Below the pieces are notes generated by a model. The model had not been told where the DNA came from. It ran no database searches and was given only the letters and a program-made list of their open reading frames with translations. A stretch of DNA of 36,280 bases from Peptoniphilus sp. (lineage in GTDB: Bacteria > Bacillota > Clostridia > Tissierellales > Peptoniphilaceae), in the NCBI RefSeq assembly GCF_022767005.1, contig NZ_JALEOV010000073.1, forward strand, positions 1 to 36,280, read 5' to 3'. A program made the position numbers and the translations under genes. Of the stretch, positions 29,212-36,280 are shown in pieces (position 1 is the first letter of the stretch; every line of letters begins with the position of its first letter).

Positions 29212-30696
29212 ATGAGTAAACCAAAAATTAAATTAGATAAAAAATACGAACTATTTATTGGTGGAGAATTTGTCCCAGGAGAAAGTGGAGAAATGCTTGA
29301 TGTATATTGTCCAGCTGATGGCGAGCGTTTAGCTAGCATTACACAAGCATCTGAAAAGGATGTGGACAATGCAGTTAGTGCTGCTTGGGAAGGATTTAAA
29401 GAGTATAAAAAGACTAATAAATATGAAAGAGCAAAAATTTTAAATAAAATTGCAGATATAATTGACGAAAATGCTGAACATCTTGCAATGGTTGAGACAT
29501 TAGACAATGGTAAGCCAATTAGAGAAACTAGAAATATAGATATTCCACTAGCTTCTGAACACTTTAGATATTTTGCAGGTGCAATTTTAGCAGAAGAGGG
29601 AACTGCAAATGCAATTGACGAAAACACACTTTCCATAGTTCTTCGTGAACCACTTGGAGTTGTCGGTCAGATTATTCCATGGAATTTTCCATTTTTGATG
29701 GCAGCATGGAAATTATCTCCAGCTCTTGCAGCGGGAGATGCCGTTGTTATTAAACCATCTTCAACAACTTCTCTTTCACTTCTTGAATTAATGAAGCTAA
29801 TTAAAGATGTTGTGCCAAAGGGAGTTATAAATGTTGTAACTGGTTCTGGTTCAAAATCTGGCGAATATTTGCAACACCACAAGGGACTTTCTAAACTTGC
29901 CTTTACTGGTTCAACTGAAATTGGGTACAAAATTGCAAGTGCTGCAGCAGATAGACTAATTCCAGCGACACTAGAGCTTGGCGGAAAGTCAGCAAATATC
30001 TTTTTCGATGATTGCGACATGGATCTTGCAATAGATGGACTTGCTATGGGAATTTTGTTTAACCAAGGTCAAGTATGTTGTGCAGGTTCAAGAGTTTTTG
30101 TTCACGAAAATATTTACGATGAATTTATTGAAAGGGCAATTGAGAAATTCCAAAATATTAAAGTTGGACTTCCTTGGGAAGAAGATACTCAAGTAGGTGC
30201 ACAAGTAAATAAAGCTCAAATTGAAAAAGTCTTAGGCTATGTTGAAATTGCTAAGAAAGAAGGAGCAACAATTGCCGTTGGTGGAGAAAAAGCTACAAAG
30301 AATGGCACAGAAAATGGATACTTTACAATGCCAACTCTTATAACGAATGTAAGGAACGACATGAAAGTTGCAAGAGACGAAATTTTTGGACCAGTTGCAG
30401 TTGTAATTAAGTTTAAAGATGAAGATGAAGTTATAAAAATGGCAAATGATTCAGATTATGGTCTTGCAGGTGCTGTTTGGACTAAAGACATCAATAAGGC
30501 AATTAGAGTTGCTAGAGGAATTGAAACTGGAAGAATGTGGGTTAACACTTATAACCAACTTCCAGCAGGGGCACCTTTTGGCGGATATAAAAAATCTGGT
30601 ATAGGTAGAGAAAATCACAAGATGATGCTTGATGCTTATTCACAAGTTAAAAATATTTTTATAAATATTTCTGAAAAACCATCAGGACTTTATTAA
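29212..30696 (+). CDS. NAD(P)-dependent aldehyde dehydrogenase
   Basis: Oxidises an aldehyde to the acid. 494 residues of the classical ALDH superfamily. Active-site residues: Asn158 (PWNFPFLM), Glu255 (LELGGKSANI) and the nucleophile Cys289 (NQGQVCCAGSR); the cofactor loop is FTGSTEIG (231-238). Closest in style to bacterial AldA/AldB and betaine-aldehyde-type enzymes with broad substrate range; the exact substrate cannot be read from sequence. AAGGAG lies 8 bases before the ATG. Monocistronic. It is not a CoA-acylating enzyme of the fermentation type, because it has the hydrolytic Glu255. Confidence 0.93.
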   Translation: MSKPKIKLDKKYELFIGGEFVPGESGEMLDVYCPADGERLASITQASEKDVDNAVSAAWEGFKEYKKTNKYERAKILNKIADIIDENAEHLAMVETLDNGKPIRETRNIDIPLASEHFRYFAGAILAEEGTANAIDENTLSIVLREPLGVVGQIIPWNFPFLMAAWKLSPALAAGDAVVIKPSSTTSLSLLELMKLIKDVVPKGVINVVTGSGSKSGEYLQHHKGLSKLAFTGSTEIGYKIASAAADRLIPATLELGGKSANIFFDDCDMDLAIDGLAMGILFNQGQVCCAGSRVFVHENIYDEFIERAIEKFQNIKVGLPWEEDTQVGAQVNKAQIEKVLGYVEIAKKEGATIAVGGEKATKNGTENGYFTMPTLITNVRNDMKVARDEIFGPVAVVIKFKDEDEVIKMANDSDYGLAGAVWTKDINKAIRVARGIETGRMWVNTYNQLPAGAPFGGYKKSGIGRENHKMMLDAYSQVKNIFINISEKPSGLY

Positions 30697-30722
30697 TACA
30701 AAATAAAAAGTAAAATTTAAAT

Positions 30723-30755
30723 AAAGGGCTAGTAGTCTAAACTATTGGCCCTTTT
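30723..30755 (+). terminator. Aldehyde dehydrogenase terminator
   Basis: AAAGGGC / GCCCTTTT with an inner TAGTAG/CTATTG stem that pairs with wobbles, ending in four T residues. Confidence 0.82.
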
Positions 30756-31012
30756 AAAATGTTTGAATTTAATTTTAAAATCTTTTTCCGCATAAAAATA
30801 TTTGGAGATTCATGATAAATATAATTATTAGTTATTTTATCGAAAATTTTAATCATAAAGCAACAAAATAATATGCAAAAAAAGATGCCAATTAATTTAA
30901 TATAAAATTATAAAAATACTTTCACTTAATACTATACAAAAGTACAAAAAGTAAAGATTATGTGATAAAATAAAATATAATAAGTACAAAAAATAAAAAT
31001 AGGAGTGATATC
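30756..31012 (+). other. Leader region of hisS
   Basis: AT-rich, no gene. TATAAT at 30976-30981 is a probable -10 with a weak -35. AGTACAAAAA occurs twice, at 30941-30950 and 30983-30992, flanking that -10. No T-box element was found, although T-boxes are common before Firmicute hisS. Confidence 0.5.
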
Positions 31013-32320
31013 ATGAGTATAGTTAAACCTTCAACCCTTCCGGGATTTATGGAACTACTCCCAAAAGACCAAATGCTTTTTAACGAGATGAGAGATATAA
31101 TAAGAGAAAATTTTGAGAAGCACGGTTTTTTGCCAATAGATACGCCAGTTATAGAAAAATCTGAAGTTCTACTAGCAAAGGGTGGCGGAGAAACTGAAAA
31201 ACAAATTTATAGATTTAGCAAGGGCGACACTGACATGAGTCTTAGATTTGACCTGACAGTTCCACTAGCTAGATACACTGCGGAACACATGAACGACTTG
31301 TCCTTTCCTTTTAAAAGATACCAAATAGGAAAGGTGTATAGAGGTGAAAAGGCTCAAAAGGGACGTTTTAGAGAGTTCTACCAATGTGATATTGACACAA
31401 TTGGAATGGGAGAGTTGTCACTTGTAAATGACGCAGAATTTCCAGTTGTAATATATCATACATTTAAGGATTTAGGATTTACTGATTTTACAATTCACAT
31501 TAACAATAGAAAAATTTTAAAGGGCTTTTTTGCTTCCCTTGGCATTGAAGACTCAATGAATGTTTTAAGAGTTGTAGATAAAATCGACAAAATTGGCGAA
31601 GAAAATGTGTTATCTGAGCTTACAGAACTTGGTGTTGATAAAGAATCTGGCGAAAAAATTCTAGATTTTATAAAAATTAAGGGAAGCGTAGACGAAATTA
31701 TTAAATCATTAGAAGATTTAAAGATTGAGAATAAAATTTTCCTCGAAGGACTTGATGAAATAACACAAGTAATTGGTTATATGAGGGATTTTGGAATTGA
31801 TGAAAATTGCTTTGACATAGATTTAAAAATTGCAAGGGGATTAGATTATTACACTGGAACGGTTTATGAAACTACCCTTGATAATTATCCAAAGATTGGC
31901 TCAGTTTGCTCTGGTGGAAGGTATGAAGACTTAGCAAGTTACTACACAGACAAAGTTCTTCCAGGAGTTGGACTTTCCATTGGACTTTCAAGGCTTTTTT
32001 ATCAATTAAATGAAGCAAAGATTATTTCTAGTGAAGAAAAATCTCTAGTCGATCTTTTAATAATTCCAATGGATGATTGTATACATGATGGGATAAAACT
32101 ACTTAGTGAACTAAGGGAAAAGGGACTAAAAGTTTCTGTGTATACAGAATTTGCGAAGTTAAAGAAAAAATTCAAGTATGCCGATCAAACTAAGGTTAAC
32201 TATGTAATTGTTCTTGGAGAAGAAGAAGTAAAAAATAGAAGATACAGTTTAAAGAACATGAAGAGTGGAGAGCAAGTTGAAGTTTCTTTTGATGAATTAG
32301 TTGAAAAATTTAAAAATTAA
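31013..32320 (+). CDS. hisS: Histidyl-tRNA synthetase
   Basis: Charges tRNA-His. 435 residues of a class II synthetase. Motif 2 region is RYQIGKVYRGEKAQKGRFRE, preceded by the LRFDLTVPLARY strand; the histidine-binding signature is ARGLDYYTGTVYE (about 276-288); motif 3 is GVGLSIGLSRL. The last ~95 residues form the anticodon-binding domain (LLIIPMDDCIHDGIKLL), confirming a true HisRS rather than the HisZ paralogue. AGGAG lies 7 bases before the ATG. It is transcribed alone and ends in a clear terminator. Confidence 0.96.
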   Translation: MSIVKPSTLPGFMELLPKDQMLFNEMRDIIRENFEKHGFLPIDTPVIEKSEVLLAKGGGETEKQIYRFSKGDTDMSLRFDLTVPLARYTAEHMNDLSFPFKRYQIGKVYRGEKAQKGRFREFYQCDIDTIGMGELSLVNDAEFPVVIYHTFKDLGFTDFTIHINNRKILKGFFASLGIEDSMNVLRVVDKIDKIGEENVLSELTELGVDKESGEKILDFIKIKGSVDEIIKSLEDLKIENKIFLEGLDEITQVIGYMRDFGIDENCFDIDLKIARGLDYYTGTVYETTLDNYPKIGSVCSGGRYEDLASYYTDKVLPGVGLSIGLSRLFYQLNEAKIISSEEKSLVDLLIIPMDDCIHDGIKLLSELREKGLKVSVYTEFAKLKKKFKYADQTKVNYVIVLGEEEVKNRRYSLKNMKSGEQVEVSFDELVEKFKN

Positions 32321-32357
32321 TTGGTACTAATTTTAATAAAATCCCAAATTATACAAG

Positions 32358-32388
32358 AAAAGCTGCAACTTTTGTTGCACTTTTTTTT
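32358..32388 (+). terminator. hisS terminator
   Basis: AAAAG-C-TGCAAC-TTTT-GTTGCA-C-TTTTTTTT: a 6-bp core stem extended past one C-C mismatch, with a run of eight T residues. Confidence 0.87.
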
Positions 32389-32435
32389 ATTTAAGATTAA
32401 AATAGGATAGAAGTTTGAAGAAATGAGATGAAATT

Positions 32436-34259
32436 TTGAAAAGAGAAGATATTAGAAATATAGCAATTATTGCCCATGTCGATCATGGCAAGACTACACT
32501 TGTAGATGCACTACTAAGACAATCAGGCATTTTTAGAGAAAATCAACAAGTAAATGACAGAGTTATGGACTCTAACGACATTGAAAGGGAAAGAGGTATT
32601 ACTATCCTTTCCAAAAACACTGCCGTAAATCACAATGGTGTTAAGATTAACATAATTGATACTCCAGGACACGCTGACTTTGGGGGAGAAGTTGAACGTG
32701 TGTTAAAGATGGTTAATGGCGTTGTTTTATTAGTTGATGCCTTTGAAGGTCCAATGCCACAAACTAAATTTGTGTTGAAGAAAAGTTTTGAACTAAACCT
32801 TCCAGTAATTGTCTGCATAAACAAAGTTGATAGACCAGAAGCGAGACCACTTGATGTTGTAGATGAAGTTTTAGATTTATTTATTGAACTTGGTGCAGAT
32901 GGCGACATATTGGACTGTCCTTTTGTATTTGCATCAGCAAAGCAAGGTGTGGCTGCACTTGATTTAGATGATAAGATGGAAAACATGGATCCACTTTTTG
33001 AAACTATTATAAAATACATTCCAGCACCAGAAAATAGAGATGACGAACCTTTTAAACTATTAATTTCAACAATTGACTACAATGAATATGTTGGAAGAAT
33101 TGGCATTGGAAAAATTGAACAAGGCGTTATAAAAGAAAATGACAAACTTGTTAGAGTAAATAAATTAAAACCAGACTTCAAAGAAAATATTAAAATTGCA
33201 CAAATTTATGAGTTTGAAGGGCTAAATAGAGTAGAAGTTAACTCATCAAGATCTGGATCTATTGTTGCAGTTACAGGAATTGAGGGAATCAACATTGGAG
33301 ATACTATTACATCAACTGAAGATACTGAAGGACTTGAATTTGTAAAAATTTCTGAGCCAACTATATCTATGAATTTTTCTGTAAACAATTCTCCTTTCGC
33401 AGGAAGAGTTGGAAAATTTTTGACATCAAGACAAATCAAGGCAAGACTTAATCGAGAACTACAAACTGATGTAGGACTAAGAGTTGAAGAAACAGATACT
33501 ACTGATTCTTTTAAGGTAAGTGGCAGAGGAGAACTTCATCTTTCTGTACTAATTGAAAATATGAGACGTGAAGGTTACGAATTTCAAGTTTCTAAACCAC
33601 AAGTTCTTTATAAATATGACGAAAACGGTAAAAAGCTTGAACCAACTGAAAGAGTTACTATTGACGTAGATAGTGTTTACGCTGGATCTGTAATAGAAAA
33701 ACTTGGAAGAAGAAAGGGCGAACTTGTAAACATAGTTGAACCTAATGGCGGTTATCAAAGACTTGAATTTATAATTCCTTCAAGAGGACTTATTGGTTAT
33801 AGAACAGAATTTATGACTGATACAAAGGGAAGTGGAATTTTAAATTCTATATTCGAAGGTTATGTACCTTTTAAGGGTGAAATTCCAAGAAGAGTTAATG
33901 CGTCAATTGTATCCTTTGACACAGGTGTTGCGTCAACTTATGGACTTAACAATGCACAAGAACGTGGAACTTTATTTGTAGAACCAGGCGAAAATGTATA
34001 TGAAGGTCAAGTTGTGGGCGAATCTCCAAAGGGAATTGAAATAGAAGTTTCCGTTACAAAGGCAAAGAAACAAACTAATGTCAGAGCTTCAGGTTCTGAT
34101 GATGCCTTAAGACTTTCTCCAGTTAAAAAGATGAGTCTTGAAGAAGCGCTTGAATTTATAGAGGATGACGAATTAATAGAAATAACGCCAAATGAATTTA
34201 GACTTAGAAAGAAAATTTTAGATTCACAACAAAGATATAAATCAAAGAAAAACAAATAA
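32436..34259 (+). CDS. typA: Ribosome-associated GTPase TypA/BipA
   Basis: A translational GTPase that binds the ribosome and helps 50S assembly and stress adaptation. 607 residues, usual length. G-motifs: AHVDHGKTT (G1), ERGITI (G2), DTPGHADF (G3), NKVD (G4) and SAK (G5), followed by EF-G-like domains II, III and V and the TypA-specific C-terminal domain. The start is TTG at 32436 (protein KREDIRNIAIIAHVDHG), directly after GAGATG; there is an in-frame TGA four codons upstream and no ATG or GTG alternative, so expression may be kept low at initiation. It heads a cluster with cls and ygjP, which follow with small gaps. Confidence 0.96.
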   Translation: MKREDIRNIAIIAHVDHGKTTLVDALLRQSGIFRENQQVNDRVMDSNDIERERGITILSKNTAVNHNGVKINIIDTPGHADFGGEVERVLKMVNGVVLLVDAFEGPMPQTKFVLKKSFELNLPVIVCINKVDRPEARPLDVVDEVLDLFIELGADGDILDCPFVFASAKQGVAALDLDDKMENMDPLFETIIKYIPAPENRDDEPFKLLISTIDYNEYVGRIGIGKIEQGVIKENDKLVRVNKLKPDFKENIKIAQIYEFEGLNRVEVNSSRSGSIVAVTGIEGINIGDTITSTEDTEGLEFVKISEPTISMNFSVNNSPFAGRVGKFLTSRQIKARLNRELQTDVGLRVEETDTTDSFKVSGRGELHLSVLIENMRREGYEFQVSKPQVLYKYDENGKKLEPTERVTIDVDSVYAGSVIEKLGRRKGELVNIVEPNGGYQRLEFIIPSRGLIGYRTEFMTDTKGSGILNSIFEGYVPFKGEIPRRVNASIVSFDTGVASTYGLNNAQERGTLFVEPGENVYEGQVVGESPKGIEIEVSVTKAKKQTNVRASGSDDALRLSPVKKMSLEEALEFIEDDELIEITPNEFRLRKKILDSQQRYKSKKNK

Positions 34260-34271
34260 TAGAGGTGTTTA

Positions 34272-35735
34272 ATGTTTAGTGCCTATTTTGGAATGTTAAA
34301 AAACTTTGCTCAGATATATTCTTTACTATTTATAGCAAATGTATTAATTTCAGCATTCATAGTTTTATACGACAATAAAAAGCCAGTTTCCACACTACTT
34401 TGGGTAATGGCGATAAACTTTTTGCCAGTAATAGGATTCATCTTATATCTATTTATAGGTCAGGACATTTCAAAATCTAAGATATTTGCTGGAAAAAGCA
34501 TAGCCGATAAAATTTTGGAAAAGGAATCAGTGGCACAGCTTAAAGCAATAAAAGATGGGACATTTGTATACTCAAAGGAGAGGACAAAGGCTCATGTTGA
34601 CATGATTGAGATGTTTAATCGTGCAGAAGGGGAAATTCTTTACACAAATAACAGAGTAAAAAAATACAATGAAGGTAAAAGTAAATTCAAAGATTTATTC
34701 GAGGACTTGAAGAATGCAAAACACACAATTTATGTGCAGTATTATATTTATAAATCTGATGAGCTTTCCACTGAGTTTACAAATATATTAAAGGAAAAAG
34801 CAATAGAAGGCTTAGACGTCTATCTTTTAATTGACGGAATGGGCATTAGGAAGATGACTATAAAGGATAGAAAAGATTTAAAAGAAGCAGGAGTAAAGCT
34901 TGCAATATTCTTCCCAGGCGTTTTTTCTAAAATTAACACTCACATAAATTATAGAAATCACAGAAAAATAGTAGTAATAGACAAGAGAATTGGCTATGTA
35001 GGCGGCTTTAATGTCGGCGATGAATATGTTTCAAAGGGGACAATGGGATTTTGGAGAGACACACATCTTAGAATTGAAGGACCGGCAGTAAATGGACTTG
35101 CATGGAGATTTTTCTTAGATTTCAAATTTGCATCAGATGATTATACAAAGGGATTTACCACAGAACTTTTCCCTGAAATAGAAGATGGCATTGATATAAA
35201 TATTGTTACAAGTGGGCCAGACACTAAGGCAGATTCCATAAGAAATGGATACGAAAAGTTAATAACATCAGCTAGAAAGGAAGTATATATCCAAACGCCA
35301 TACTTTGTGCCTGATGAAGGACTTTTAAAAGCTTTAAAGGTTGCGGCATTAAGTGGAGTTGAGGTTCATCTAATGTTTCCCAAAAAGAGAGATCATGTAT
35401 TTGTACATTGGGCATCACTTTCCTTTATGGGAGAACTTTTAAAATGGGGAGCACATGTATATCAATACGAAGGTGGATTTCTTCACACAAAAATAGTTAT
35501 ATCAGACGATTATCTAGCAAGTGTTGGTACTGCAAATTTTGACATAAGATCCTTTGAACTAAATTTTGAGGTAAATGCCTTTTTATATGATGAAGAATTA
35601 AATAAAAAATTAAAGGAAGACTTTAAAGAAGATTTAAAATCTTGTACAGAAATAACTCCAGAAATGTATAACAATAGGTCGAGATTCACAAAGTTTAGAG
35701 AGTCCATATCAAGACTATTGTCTCCGATTTTATAA
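34272..35735 (+). CDS. cls: Cardiolipin synthase (PLD family)
   Basis: Condenses two phosphatidylglycerols to cardiolipin at the cytoplasmic membrane. 487 residues. Two N-terminal membrane helices (about 13-33 and 40-62) form the PLDc_N domain (KKPVSTLLWVMAINFLP). Two HKD active-site motifs follow: H-x-K in NYRNHRKIVVIDKRIGYVGG and H-x-K in FLHTKIVISDDYLASVGTAN. AGAGGTG precedes the ATG, 12 bases after typA. The stop is one base from the ygjP ATG, so the two are coupled. Confidence 0.95.
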   Translation: MFSAYFGMLKNFAQIYSLLFIANVLISAFIVLYDNKKPVSTLLWVMAINFLPVIGFILYLFIGQDISKSKIFAGKSIADKILEKESVAQLKAIKDGTFVYSKERTKAHVDMIEMFNRAEGEILYTNNRVKKYNEGKSKFKDLFEDLKNAKHTIYVQYYIYKSDELSTEFTNILKEKAIEGLDVYLLIDGMGIRKMTIKDRKDLKEAGVKLAIFFPGVFSKINTHINYRNHRKIVVIDKRIGYVGGFNVGDEYVSKGTMGFWRDTHLRIEGPAVNGLAWRFFLDFKFASDDYTKGFTTELFPEIEDGIDINIVTSGPDTKADSIRNGYEKLITSARKEVYIQTPYFVPDEGLLKALKVAALSGVEVHLMFPKKRDHVFVHWASLSFMGELLKWGAHVYQYEGGFLHTKIVISDDYLASVGTANFDIRSFELNFEVNAFLYDEELNKKLKEDFKEDLKSCTEITPEMYNNRSRFTKFRESISRLLSPIL

Positions 35736-35736
35736 A

Positions 35737-36276
35737 ATGGAAATAGAAATAAATAGAAAAAATATAAAAAACCTTCGAATAAAAGTAGAAGATGGTATAA
35801 TAAAGGTATCAGCACCAAAAAGAACAAGTGAAAGAGAAATAAAAAGTATTATAAAAAATAATTTAGATACAATTGAAAGACTAAAGGAAGAGGACTCTAG
35901 TAAAAAGAGATACAAAAATCACTTGTTTGGCGAAAAATTAGAAGCAAAATCTGAAAAAGAAATAGAAAAAATTTATCGCTTAGAACTAAAAAAAGTACTA
36001 GAGGGTATTTTTGAAAAATACGAAAAAATCACGGGACTTTCACCAAAAACAGTTCAAATACGAAAAATGAAAGTAAGATGGGGTACATGTTATCCAAAAA
36101 GTGGTAACATAAAGATAAATCTTTATCTTGCAGAAAGACCAATTGAACAAATTGAAGCAGTGGTGCTACACGAACTTGTGCATTTAAAATATTTTTATCA
36201 CGACGAAAAATTTATTAGTGAGTGCAAAAAGTATATGCCAAATTATGAAGAAATTGAAAGAGAATTAAAGAGATAG
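35737..36276 (+). CDS. YgjP-like zinc metallopeptidase (DUF45)
   Basis: A 179-residue YgjP/WLM-type protein. The zinc site is His145-Glu146-x2-His149 (VVLHELVHLKY), with a third ligand probably His155 (FYHDEKF); the family signature RWGTCYPKSG is at 114-123. The N-terminal domain (KNLRIKVEDGIIKVSAPKR) is shorter than in typical members of about 230 residues, but all catalytic parts remain. There is no ribosome site of its own: the ATG lies one base after the cls stop, so it depends on translational coupling. Substrate unknown. The stop codon ends 4 bases from the window edge. Confidence 0.88.
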   Translation: MEIEINRKNIKNLRIKVEDGIIKVSAPKRTSEREIKSIIKNNLDTIERLKEEDSSKKRYKNHLFGEKLEAKSEKEIEKIYRLELKKVLEGIFEKYEKITGLSPKTVQIRKMKVRWGTCYPKSGNIKINLYLAERPIEQIEAVVLHELVHLKYFYHDEKFISECKKYMPNYEEIERELKR

Positions 36277-36280
36277 GTGA

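Noticed and set aside
1-36280. CRISPR array, tRNA, rRNA or prophage
   Set aside because: No regularly spaced repeats, cloverleaf sequences, rRNA signatures or phage structural genes were seen on either strand.

Overview
AT-rich chromosomal window from a low-GC, Gram-positive-type anaerobe. The best clue to the organism is a complete 2-hydroxyglutarate-pathway glutamate fermentation locus (gcdDCB-gctAB-gcdA and hgdCAB) together with a Na+/glutamate symporter and Clostridia-like housekeeping genes. This fits anaerobic cocci such as Peptoniphilus or its relatives in the Tissierellia better than Acidaminococcus or Fusobacterium. That assignment is inference; no rRNA or tRNA gene, CRISPR array or phage was seen.

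Layout. 1-3.8 kb: a partial minus-strand gene, a zinc-finger/TPR/SH3b membrane protein (minus), then an alpha/beta hydrolase and a D-2-hydroxyacid dehydrogenase pair (plus). 4.1-8.6 kb: the classic Firmicute RNA-maintenance cluster metG-tatD-rnmV-rsmA, ending in an ArsR/SmtB-type metal sensor. 8.7-9.6 kb: a glutaredoxin and the manganese exporter mntP. 9.8-10.1 kb: a small minus-strand membrane protein. 10.4-19.6 kb: the fermentation locus as two transcription units, each with a near-consensus promoter and a terminator. 19.7-26.2 kb: an ornithine cyclodeaminase/mu-crystallin-family enzyme, a BspA-type leucine-rich-repeat protein (minus), an orphan PhaE-like coiled-coil protein, a DUF2975/HTH/membrane-anchored-protein operon, and gltS. 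26.3-29.1 kb: murI, an IS3-family element with a dead orfB, and an IS30-family transposase relic. 29.2-36.3 kb: an aldehyde dehydrogenase, hisS, typA, a cardiolipin synthase and a YgjP-type metalloprotease.

How it works together. GltS imports glutamate with Na+. After deamination and reduction (genes not identified here), GctAB makes the CoA thioester, HgdAB dehydrates (R)-2-hydroxyglutaryl-CoA after ATP-driven electron injection by HgdC, and GcdABCD decarboxylates glutaconyl-CoA to crotonyl-CoA while exporting Na+. Uptake and export therefore close a sodium cycle.

Most interesting observations: (i) rsmA and a small membrane-protein gene each have a good Shine-Dalgarno but only AUA or AUC at the right distance, so they either use non-canonical starts or carry single-base lesions, and the partial gene at the left edge shows a similar pattern; (ii) the IS3-family element lies in the loop of what was the murI terminator, which can be rebuilt by excising it with a TTA target duplication; (iii) a 9-mer occurs three times in alternating orientation at the fermentation-operon promoter; (iv) mntP sits directly behind an intrinsic terminator with no room for its own promoter; (v) a PhaE-like protein has no PHA synthase beside it.
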